64,000 nt of DNA from Vitellaria paradoxa (Eukaryota > Streptophyta > Magnoliopsida > Ericales > Sapotaceae): positions 4,924,199 to 4,988,198 of the forward strand of contig CM034238.1 of the NCBI GenBank assembly GCA_019916065.1, read 5' to 3'. Made by a program: the position numbers and the translations under genes. The first letter of the stretch is position 1. The number at the start of each line of letters is the position of its first letter. Positions 12,483 through 22,781 of this stretch are shown piece after piece. Under the pieces are notes generated by a model. That model was not told the origin of the DNA. It ran no database searches and was given only the letters and a program-made list of their open reading frames with translations.

Positions 12483-15047
12483 ATGCAGCCGAGTGCAGAA
12501 GTTAATCAACGCATTGCAAGAATCTCCGCTCATCTCCACCCTTCCAATCTCCAGGTCTATCCATGGTTTTTGCTAATGCAATTCTTGGCTACTCCTTACT
12601 CCCTTTTTTTTTTTTTTTAAGCTGGCAATTTACTATCCTTTTTCGTTTACTGGGTATTGATCATGAAACCTCTCAACTCGATTGGGAAAGCAAAATCTTT
12701 TAACTGATTTAATGTTGGTGTGTTGATTGTGAACTGAAAGATGGAGGAAAGTTCAATTCTGAGGGGAGCCAATTGCAGAGCAAAAGGGGGTGCTCCAGGG
12801 TTCAAAGTTGCAATCTTGGGAGCTGCTGGAGGCATTGGCCAACCCCTATCATTGCTGATGAAGATGAATCCTCTCGTGTCTGTTCTTCATCTCTATGATG
12901 TTGTCAATTCCCCTGGTGTGACAGCTGATGTTAGTCACATGGACACTGGTGCTGTGGTAAATTTTCCTCCCATCAAAAACCTAGTTTTTCTGCCTATTTT
13001 CCAGCTTCAGGTTCAAATATTCTACAAGTAAAATGCCATTCCACCAGAAAGGCATACCAAAAGTTCAACCATCCAGAATTATGTTAGGATCGCGATATTG
13101 TAATTAAAGTCTACTTCTATGGTTTATTGTCTTGAAGTGATACGCCTACAATTGTTATACATCATTTTGAGTAGATTTTTCTGGCTGCATAGCATTTCCC
13201 TAATTGTTTATAGCATTTGAAACATGACACTGTTTTTGGGTATTTAGGTGCGTGGATTTTTAGGTCAGCCACAGCTTGAGAGTGCTCTAACCGGAATGGA
13301 CCTCGTGATCATACCTGCTGGTGTTCCGAGGAAGCCCGGAATGACAAGAGACGATCTCTTCAACATTAATGCCGGAATTGTCAGGACCCTCTGTGAAGGA
13401 GTTTCCAAGTGTTGCCCCAATGCAATTGTCAACTTGATCAGTAATCCAGTGAACTCTACTGTTGCAATTGCTGCTGAGGTTTTCAAGAGAGCTGGCACTT
13501 ATGACCCCAAGCGCCTTCTGGGAGTCACAACTCTTGATGTAGTGAGAGCCAATACTTTTGTGGTAAGTTTTAATTACTCTTTATATTGAGCACTTTTATG
13601 GCATGGTTTAATCTCCGTGTTATTTGAATCAAAGACTTAATGGTTTCTCAATATCCCCTCCACCATAGACAATTCAATTAGCGTTCAAGATTCTAAATCG
13701 AACCTTAATAGTGTAACTTAAGAGAGTTATACATATATATGCTCCACTATGTCAGACAGTAGTTTGGAGTTCCACTCACAACGTGAGGATTGAAAGATTT
13801 GATGCCTTCATTTGTCAGAGATTTTGCGCTTAATGTTTCGTAATATTTTCTCTTGATCTTGTTGAAGGCGGAAGTTTTGGGGCTCGATCCTAGAGAAGTT
13901 GATGTTCCTGTTGTTGGAGGTCACGCAGGAGTGACAATATTGCCTCTTCTGTCACAGGTCTGTGTGAATACATTTCCAAATTTTATGTTTGTAAAATTTT
14001 TATCCCCGTCACTCAAAGTAAGCTCAACTTGGTATCAATGGCCCCAGGTGAAGCCTCCCTGCTCATTCACCCGCGAGGAAATTGAATATCTCACTAACAG
14101 GATTCAAAATGGTGGAACAGAAGTTGTGGAGGTAGTGTATCTTTTTTTACTTCGTTTAACTGATATCCAAATGTGAAGAAGAATGCATAACATGAGGCAT
14201 TTCTGTTTCCCATTAAGTTCGTTCTATTCTAATTAATAGTTCAGTTGTTCGGATCGTATTTGAGCTAGTTTCTGTTAAAATTTTCCTTTTCAGGCAAAAG
14301 CTGGGGCTGGCTCTGCAACACTTTCAATGGTTTGCAAAATTCACTTTTTTGCTCGTCTGTTCAAATTTTTAAAACTTGGTAATGAGAATAATTTAAAGCT
14401 CATGATACCATAAATGGAAATACACAATGCGTACAGGCATATGCAGCTGCCAAATTTGCAGACGCTTGCCTAAAGGGATTGAGAGGAGATGCTGGCATTG
14501 TGGAATGCGCTTTTGTGGCTTCTCAGGTACTTCGTCAATTCAATTTTCTTTAAGCATTCCAATTTTTTTTTTTTTTTTTTTTTTTTTTTCACCACTTGTG
14601 GTTTTGGAGCAACGGTAAGAATGTTTCATTACGATTTGGAGTCAAAGTTTGAATCTTAAAAATAGTCTCTCTACTTATAAATGAATGACTGTCTACATCT
14701 GACTCTCCTCAGACTTCACAATGTGGGAGTCTTGTGCACTGAGTTGTTATTTTTTATTTTTTTCACTTTTGACTGACCACGCAAAATGTTCATTATAGGT
14801 GACAGAACTCCCTTTCTTTGCATCCAAAGTTCGATTGGGTCGTGCTGGAGCTGAAGAGATCTACCAACTAGGACCTCTGAATGAGTATGAGAGGTATGAT
14901 ACATCTTCCCTAAGATATATTCATGTTATGCGAGACGAGTGAAAGAGCGGACTTAGTATATATTTACTCAACAGGGTTGGATTGGAGAAAGCAAAGAAAG
15001 AGTTAGCAGCCAGCATCCAGAAGGGTGTTTCCTTCATTAAGAAATGA
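12483..15047 (+). CDS. PMDH: Peroxisomal (glyoxysomal) NAD-malate dehydrogenase, 9 exons, 356 aa
   Basis: Interconverts malate and oxaloacetate with NAD in peroxisomes/glyoxysomes, serving beta-oxidation and photorespiration. Exons: 12483-12554, 12741-12956, 13248-13562, 13868-13957, 14048-14131, 14294-14329, 14437-14526, 14799-14893, 14975-15047; all GT-AG and in phase. A PTS2 nonapeptide, R10-I-(x5)-H17-L18, sits in the presequence; C36 just before RAKGG matches the processing site known in plant glyoxysomal MDH. The NAD-binding GAAGGIG is at 51-57, substrate-binding arginines R124 and R130 in PRKPGMTR, and the catalytic histidine H220 in VGGHAGV. Length is as expected for the family (about 354-356). 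Exon 1 alone encodes the PTS2 part, separated by an intron from an in-frame ATG at 12741 that begins exon 2. Convergent with the TIN1-like gene (about 690 bp between stops). Confidence 0.96.
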
Positions 15048-15734
15048 AAGAAGTGGTGAGGAGATGACATATATATCATTATGGAGATCAAAGGATTTCT
15101 TTGGTTTCCTAAAATGGTTTGTAATGTATATTTACTGAGAAATCTCACTTAAAAAATTAGTAGTTTCAGTGGATGTGAATCATCCTTACATGACCATGAT
15201 TTTGTCTCTTCGAATTTTCTATACTTGGGCCAGTGAGAAATTATCAAATTAGTGAGAAAGGTACCTTTATGCATAACACCAATCCCAACAAATAGATTAG
15301 TTCCCCAAAAATGAAGACATTAAACTGAAGGAATAATAAATAACCTCCTAAAATAGATATTCTTGATTTAAGACTACGAAAAGGGAGAACAGTATTTTTT
15401 TTTGGGGGGGGGGGGGGTTAAACAGTTCACTCCAGATTTCATGTCTTGGAGTAATTTTGTACAAACAAATACCGGACAAAGTGGAACCCACAAACAACTA
15501 ATCCAAATCCCCCTCCCTAATACCCCACTTAATTACAGCCTTGATGGAATTAGAGAACACAATTGCTTAGGCTGAATAAACAGAACTTTCGTCGACATAA
15601 TCTTTGAAATATTTACAATGTCAAACGTCTTTAACCAGTTTTATGAATACTAGCTTAGGTTTCAAAATTGAAAGGGGAGAAAATATTCATCTTTACAGTT
15701 CTCAACTTAGTACAAAACCAGATCATCCAACAGT
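15048..15734. other. Intergenic gap between convergent MDH and TIN1-like genes
   Basis: Contains the two 3' untranslated regions facing each other and a poly-G run near 15402-15418. No further gene seen. Confidence 0.7.
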
Positions 15735-17558
15735 TTACAGGGTAAAAGGCTTGGGAGGATGCTGGACAATGGGAGTCGTTGACAAGGTGGTGTTCCCTGA
15801 AAGCACATTTGGTGCCACAGTATCCTCACCCACAACAGGATTAACCTGCACCACCCGCTCTGGCACAACCTTGTCTCCTTCAATTTTAGCCAATACCTCA
15901 AAATGCATCCTCACAGTCTCAGGCTTTGTTCTCCACCCAGGAAAACCCTCCCAATCAAAACCATCCCCTTCTTTCAACTTCTTCTCGACTCCAAAACCTA
16001 TCTTCACAAATGTCCGAGCTGAAACATCAGCCTTCAACAACTTGAAAGAACCATCCTTTTCAGCTTTAGGTCCCAGAACAGAAGAGAGCAGTGCCTCAAA
16101 ACCACACAAATTAGAGTTGGAGCCATTGATGGAAGTGAGAGGCCAGAGTGTGGTGAACTGATGTGGGGTCAGAAGGGTAGCGGCTTCTCCTTGGAGATCA
16201 ATGGAAGACATGGCTTCAATGGATTTGGATTTTGATGGTGAGGACAGCTCCACAAGGCCGGGAGCGAGGCGCTTGAGCTTGAGCTTGTTGTTGGAAGAGG
16301 GTGATGATGAGGAAGGGGAAGGGGAAGGAGAAGGAGAAGTGAGTGAGGTAGGGCCTACAATGCGGAGGGAAAGAAGTGGAATGCCTTCAGTACCGGAAGC
16401 TTGGCGGAGACGTTCAGCCAGACTGAGAAGACCTGATGCAAAACCATTATGGGTTCGGTTCAGCGGAAGTGGGAGATCAATTGGGTGGCGCAGGCTAACT
16501 GATCTGGCACCTTTTACAGTAACTACAGCGCCATCTGCCAAGATCACCTTTTTCAGTACACCAGCATCCACATCATGCTGCAGAATAGAAGCAACAGAAC
16601 AATACAATCAATGATCAATTTCAAGGATTAGTGGAAAAAGGCCCTAAAACAAAGATAAGGGATGCCAATACTAAAATCAAATCAAGAAACCCGAAAGATT
16701 TAGCCAAAAGCTTTCCTAAAAAATCTGAGATCTTTGATAAGTCTTGCGGCTTTTTATGAATGAAATAAGAGAATGCCATTAGAAGGTTTAAGTGATTAGG
16801 AAAAAACTTTATATACACTCTTTGATCAATGTGCAAAATTCCCCATGCACCCAGTAATTTCAATTTTGATCAGAGTGAAATAAGAAATAATATGCTTGCA
16901 AATCCCAGGAAAAGGATGCCTTTGTTAACCAATTTCTGGTGTTCTAAATTCCAAAACCGCTTCAGACAAAACAGTGCAAAATTTAAAGAAAATGATATGA
17001 AATGTTAGTATTTCCTTGTCATTTTCCTCCCCTCTATTCATTCACATTGTTTCAATTATCAGGTATACTGTAATCACATAAACAAAAACTATATACTAAA
17101 TTCAAGCAAATGTCTAATTAAATTACCGGCAATGAAATCCTCATGTCTTTGGCATCCTGGATCCACAATTCCATCGGACCTGCAAGTTGAAATGGAGCCA
17201 AAACTGGCAACCCATTTTCCAATTTGCGCCTCTCAACCAGCCCATTCTCCACATCAGACCTCTTTAAACTCTCCTCTTGAAATATAGGCAAATCCACATA
17301 TTCCCATCGGTTCACATCCTCCAAGAGCTTCAATGGAAGCACCTTGTTATCAATTTCAACATCAAACTCGTACGCCACGGACTGACCCACCAACGCGTCT
17401 CTCAAATCGAAACCAGAAACTTTAATGTCTTCTGGTTGAAACCCTAAACCCTTTACAATCGCTTCCTTGAGATCCTAAAACACCCCAATAGAAGATACAG
17501 CATTAGGCAAGAGTCAGCTTCCTCAGCGTGACCCCGATTTTGAAAAACAAACTAAAAA

Positions 17559-17592
<34 letters not shown>

Positions 17593-18011
17593 CATAAAAG
17601 AAGATGAAAATTTCAGTGTGTTTCGCAAGAAAATTCAATAACTTGATTTCGAATTCAACGAAAACCAAAATCGAAAATGTGAATGGTAAGAAAACAGCTG
17701 ATGGAAAGCTCCGATATTTCAGAAAATCAGAAAAAAAGCAAACCATCAAAATACTGCTGACAACATAAATTTCATCGATTAGAATCCTAGGAAAAAAAAA
17801 AATCACTTTTTCTAGGCAACCAAACAGATAACAGAAAAAATATTGATACGATCACAGAACATTAAAAACTAAAAAAGAAAATTACAGAGATGGCTTTGGG
17901 GTAGGGAGGGTTGAGGTACGGGGTCGAAATCAGAGCCGTCGACGACAATTGGATTGCAAAGAGTACCACCGACACGATCACAATATCGAACGATCGCCGA
18001 CTCCGGGCCAT
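15735..18011 (-). CDS. TIN1: TIN1-like (tunicamycin-induced) ER protein, 3 exons, 438 aa
   Basis: Exons in transcript order: 18011-17886, 17474-17127, 16577-15735; phases are all 0 and introns GT-AG, giving 42+116+280 residues. An N-terminal hydrophobic signal sequence (VIVSVVLFAIQLSSTALIS, about residues 11-30) predicts ER entry. The conserved core includes YPKAISDLKEAIVKGLGFQ, DALVGQSVAYEFDVEIDNKV, LAPFQLAGPMELWIQDAKDM and DVDAGVLKKVILADGAVV. A Ser/Pro repeat (SPSPSPSPSSSS) follows, then the C-terminal half. N-glycosylation sequons NRT, NGS and NTT are present; there is no KDEL tail. I recognise it as the plant-specific TIN1 family (Arabidopsis At5g64510, about 424 aa), known as an unfolded-protein-response target with no catalytic activity assigned. 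Two TGACGTGG elements lie upstream, fitting ER-stress control. The frames antisense to exon 3 are shadows. Confidence 0.88.
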
Positions 18012-18195
18012 CACAAGGAAAGAGAATTGGGATCGGAAAATTGGAGGGGTTTCAATTTCGATTGGAGCGTGAAGATTTGGATTAGAAATTTGAAGAATCA
18101 GAGTTCGATTATTGAGGGATTTTAATTTTTTTAAACGTTCAGAAATAATTGGGGGGAGATTTCATAAATTAGTGGTGGAGGTTCGTTGCTACGAT

Positions 18196-18220
18196 GATGA
18201 CGTGGAATGAACCGACCAAT
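18196..18220 (-). promoter_or_regulatory. UPRE-like GATGACGTGG plus CCAAT upstream of the TIN1-like gene
   Basis: GATGACGTGG at 18196-18205 matches the unfolded-protein-response element consensus (TGACGTGR/XBP1-type UPRE) bound by bZIP28/bZIP60-class factors. CCAAT follows at 18216-18220; read on the gene strand this is ATTGG-N10-CCACGTCATC, which resembles a stretched plant P-UPRE/ERSE-II. It sits about 185-210 bp upstream of the ATG. Confidence 0.65.
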
Positions 18221-18295
18221 AGGGTTCGAGAAAGTGATGCGAAAATGGGTGGTGATTGGTTGCGGCTCATGTTTATTGCTAATAAATTATTAGCA

Positions 18296-18303
18296 TGACG
18301 TGG
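18296..18303 (-). promoter_or_regulatory. Second TGACGTGG (UPRE/bZIP) element upstream of the TIN1-like gene
   Basis: TGACGTGG about 285 bp upstream of the ATG, in the same orientation as the 18196 copy. An ATTGG (inverted CCAAT) lies at 18255-18259. Paired bZIP sites with CCAAT boxes are typical of plant ER-stress promoters. Confidence 0.55.
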
Positions 18304-18385
18304 AAGTTATTGCGAAATAGTTAGTTGGACTCTAACGACGTCGTATAATCTGTTGTCCATAATACAAAATTGAATTATGCGAAAA

Positions 18386-18459
18386 TGGCGTCGCCCGGAC
18401 TCGAACCGGAGACCTTCAGTGTGTTAGACTGACGTAATAACCAACTACACCACGACACC
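18386..18459 (-). tRNA. tRNA-Val (anticodon AAC)
   Basis: A 74-base cloverleaf on the minus strand. The acceptor stem GGTGTCG pairs with CGACGCC (one G-U), the discriminator is A, the D-arm region TGGTGTAGTTGG contains the A box, the anticodon loop is CTAACAC (anticodon AAC), and the T-arm GGTTCGAGTCC contains the B box. There is no intron. A pol III TTTT terminator follows immediately (plus-strand AAAA at 18382-18385). Relative to the common plant tRNA-Val(AAC) as I remember it, acceptor pair 4-69 is changed from U-A to G-C (compensatory) and the D stem has one G-U, so folding is kept. Confidence 0.93.
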
Positions 18460-19413
18460 TGTTGGGGAAGAAGTTTAAAACAAATATAATTTAGAAAATA
18501 AAAAGTGGCCGGGCTAAACTTCGGCCCGGTTTTTTTTGTTGTCTCTCCGGAACGAATCGCAGAGAAAGCGGTCAGGTTTACTTTCGGTGAAGTCTTGGGA
18601 TCTGTTAAACACCAAACTAGAAATTTAAAAAATATTAAATTTTATTTAATTAAACGGAATATTGAAAAATTTAAGAGCGTTTACCTAATAATTTGTGACA
18701 TTAACAAAAGCTACAGACATTTAAATTCAGAACGAATAATGCAATAAAATTAAAAAAATAGAATTAGAGGGAAAATTTGTTATCCAATCAATTTTTTTCT
18801 TTTTTTAAATCAAGTTACCTTTTAACTGTGGAAATATTATTGTCTTTTAGTCAATTTAAAACAAAAAAAAAAAAACTGATCAAATTGTCATTTAATTATA
18901 AAAGTATCATTATTATATTATTCCATTTCTACTATGTGATAAGATATTTGAATAATTCTCATGATTACGAGAAATTTACTCAATCATTAATAATAATTAA
19001 AAATTAATCAATTTATATATGCGCAAATTGGCTTAACAGAATACCTTATAAAAACAAAAATTTCAAATAATAAGGTACAATTCCATTCAAAATCCATATT
19101 CAGTACAACAACTGCTCAATAGTGTTATGTGATCCCACCCTATTGTATTTATATTAGGATTGACACTAAGGGTTCGCTTAACGTAATATAAACGCTAAAA
19201 AATTTTGAAATTTTTTAAAAATTCATAAAAATTATTCACTTTTTATTTTTCTGTACAAATTATGAATTTACAAATTGACACTGTTTGAAATTAAAAAAAT
19301 ACAAATTTCTACAAATCTCTATAAATATGAATTACAAGACTCTAAAATTTAAAATTTTTTACTTGCTACACAAAGTACAAGACACTAAATTTTACAAATT
19401 TATATAACTCTAA

Positions 19414-19672
19414 GGCACCGTTTGGAAAGAGTAACCGTTAACAGGTACTAATAGCTACTTTAACAGTGATTAGACTCTTTTACCCTCTTATATTTTAATT
19501 TTCTTTTAAACTTTCGAGGGTAAAAATGTCAATTTACCCTTACAAGTTAGCAATCTAAAAAAAAGTAACTTTTTTCATTCCCAAACACAAAATAGGCTAA
19601 CTTTTTTAGCTAACTATTAGCCTAACTTTTTTTATCTACTATTAGCACATGTTAATTTTTTCAAACGGTGCC
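19414..19672. mobile_element. PIF/Harbinger-like MITE with TAA target duplication
   Basis: 259 bases. The left end is GGCACCGTTTGGAAAGAG and the right end the inverted CAAACGGTGCC; the left TAA (19411-19413) is repeated on the right (19673-19675). Non-coding. The interior 'taccctcttatattttaatt' to 'aacacaaaataggctaactt' is nearly repeated in the next element. Confidence 0.75.
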
Positions 19673-19711
19673 TAAATATACCCATTATCTCAAATTATCT
19701 CACGATTTGTT

Positions 19712-19929
19712 TTAACAGTGGTTAGACTTTTTTACCCTCTTATATTTTAATATTCTTTTAAACTTTCGAGGGTAAAAATATCAATTTACCCTTACAAGTT
19801 AGCAATCTAAAAAAAAAAGTAACTTTTTTCCTTCCCAAACACAAAATAGGCTAACTTTTTTAACTAACTACTAGCATAACTTTTTTTTTAACTAACATTA
19901 GCACATGTTAATTTTTCCAAACAGCCCTT
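19712..19929. mobile_element. Truncated second copy of the 19.4-kb MITE
   Basis: From 'ttaacagtggttagac' to 'ccaaacagccctta' this segment repeats the interior and right end of 19414-19672 with few differences, but lacks the left terminus. The two copies are arranged head to tail about 40 bases apart, pointing to a tandem duplication or a second, damaged insertion. Confidence 0.65.
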
Positions 19930-22628
19930 AAATATACCAATTATCTCACAATTTGTCACCCCGAACACCTCCTAAATAATAATTTAAGGTCTACGTCAAG
20001 GAGGACTCTTCTGGATGCACCGATATTGAATTGTGACGTGGCCGGTCACTCCCCATGCTTGGTCCTCTTGCATAGCCAAAAAAAACGAAAGGAGACCCAA
20101 AAAAATAAAAACAAAAATAAAAAAGTCTAAAGACATTTTTCAAAGAAGCCAAATTAATAACAAATATGGGGTTGCAGTACTGGTTTTTTACAAACAAACA
20201 GGCCCTTTGATCTTGTTCGATATATAGCACATCTATGGCTAGCGATGATTAGAATCAAGGCCCCGCTAAGATGGTTTTTCTGAAGAAAATGAAAGAACGG
20301 GTGGGGTGCTCTTCGAAGTAATGATCATATCTTTGTTTCGTGCATTTTATGCGTATACATGCATAGTTACATGCATAGTTACATACATGTATACACTTGT
20401 ATATTAGAATTAATTGCTTGTATATTAGGTAAATTATAGCATATATATATATATATATATACTTGAATTTTAATCAAATTTTATTTTAGGCCCTGACATT
20501 TTAATTTTAATAGTTAAAGGTCTAAAATTTTAAATTGTTACAATATTAATATTTTGTGAACTTCCATTAAGCAAATTCCCTCCAGTGAGTGTCTATCAAT
20601 GGGTTATGTGGTTATTTAACAGGTAGTTTTCTGACGAATAATTGAAATTACAATAAATTAATTGGTTAAAATTTCAGTTCATTAATTATTATAAATAAAA
20701 TGTCATATCCTCAAATGAGATCTAATAAAAAAAAAAATAGGACACGAATTGTAATTTACCCAAAAAAAAAAAAAAAAAAAAATTCACCCACGCATAACGT
20801 ACAAGAGAAGAAAATCAACTTAAGAAAAATAAAATTAAAAAAAAAAAGCAGTATAACACAAGAAAACATAATCAGACCGAAAATGAAATACTTGTAAGCC
20901 TAGATCTAAGAAAAAGAAAATCTTATAAAAAATTATTTTTATTACAACTTTATTTTTTACTAAATTATTTTAATTTAGTCTTTTTAAAATGTATATATAT
21001 ATATATACACGTTTTTTTCTAATCAAATGGAATTTGTAATATTAATACTAAAATAATCGAGATATCTCCTTTTTTTTTTTTTTAATTTAACGTGTTCGGA
21101 TCAATTTATACGGATCTCAATTAATTCAAAATATTTGAAGTTAACGACAGATGACCTGAGAAAACTAGTGACAATTGAAAAATAAACTCACGTAAACCTC
21201 TCGCTCTCTCCTATCCCTTCTACTAGCCAAGTCCCTGACCCCCATTTTGCCGGCAACCGACCTAAATTCTACTGACAGTTGAGTTTGCTATTATTATTGA
21301 AAACTATTCAACCCCATCTATCATCAACCAACAAATACTGCGTCTTCGTCTCTTTTATGATCAATGCCTTTTGAACAAGCTAGCTCGATCTATATAATCC
21401 TCTTGAAACCCTTCACTGTCCACCATGTGCGTGCATGTCCACGACAGGAATATTGCAAGTTGTCTCTAGTTTTTCCCATTTTCATCGCCACTTTTCGGTT
21501 CATAATGATGGGTCGTCAAGAAAAAGAGAAGAAAAGAAAAAATGGAGGCTGAAATCCCTTTAATCAATGCTTGATTTTTTGTCATTTTGATGTTTCGTCA
21601 AAACCTGTGTGATGATCGTACGCATCCGATCATGGACCACACACACATGATAAATTGATAATCAACTTTTTTTTTTTTTTAATTTCCGGAGAACTAATTA
21701 TTTCTATGCAATCTATTTCAGTAAGTCATACCCACTTTGAGTAATTTGAATGGTTTAGGGCTGTGGGAATTGGCAAGAGGAATTGGCAAGAGAAATATGC
21801 AGTTGTGCTTAGAAAGAATAAATAAAAAAAAAAAGAAACTTTTTTTTAACTGACAACTAACTAGCTACTAACAAATTAAATTTTTTTTTTTGGTATTCGG
21901 GAAGAAAAAAGGTTAAGTTTTTTTTTTTTTTGTTAATTTAACATTTTTATCTTTTACAATTTAAAAAATTTTAAATATAAGAGAATAAATTTAATAATTT
22001 TTAAAAAATTTAAAAAAATTAGTAACTGCTACCTATATGTTCCTAGGTTTGAATTGAAGTTGAAATCCATTGCTTAGACTCAAGTTACTTAATTGGAGTA
22101 TCTCTTTCAGATTTCCTACCCAAGGAAATACCTTATTTCAGGGAAGCAAAAGTAAGGAATGAGCCTATTTTCTTTCTCTCTTTCTTTCCTTTTCTTCTTC
22201 TTCTTCTCCTTCTTCTTCTTTTTCTTCTAGCACTCCACCACATTCCCTATAATTTCTCTGACATAAGAAAAATTATCCCATGTAATAATCATTAGAAAAA
22301 TGACATCAATAATATTTATTATGTATACTTCAATTATAAAGACAATGAAAGTCACATAAAATAGAAGAACTATGTAATCTTTTCCTATATATATATATAG
22401 GAAAACTGTTCATCTTCCTAAAGAATTTTTTTGATACTACTAAGTATTTTTATTTTACTGCTTTAACTTTTTTAAAGGAAAATAATAATAATAATAATAA
22501 TAATGTGATTTAGTAGTTTAGAGAATGAACATGTTAATACAGTAAAAAATGATTTATAAAAATTATTATAAAATAACTAATTGAATTTAATTAATTTGTT
22601 TAAGAAGTTATTTCTGTAAGTTTTAATC

Positions 22629-22781
22629 GGGATGTTTGGTTAGTAAAAATTTAGTCAAAAAGTACAGTAAAAAAATAAAAATTTAATATAAAAATGATAT
22701 GTAGTAAAATTTAATTAAAAAAATACAAAAAATAGATAAAAGTTAATAAATTTTAGTTAATTTTAACTAACCAAATATCTC
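22629..22781. mobile_element. MITE-like repeat, family A, copy 2
   Basis: Bounded by GGGATGTTTGGTTAG and the inverted CTAACCAAATATCTC, with the shared interior 'aaaagtacagtaaaaaaata' and 'aaaaatgatatgtagtaaaa'. Same dispersed family as 3421-3574. Confidence 0.55.

Noticed and set aside
15604..16161. Long plus-strand open frame of 185 codons
   Set aside because: It is antisense to exon 3 of the TIN1-like gene, whose minus-strand frame has conserved motifs and matching splice sites.
16201..16614. Plus-strand frame of 137 codons rich in Asp/Glu/Gly
   Set aside because: Also antisense to TIN1 exon 3; its acidic repeats mirror the Ser/Pro repeat of the real protein.
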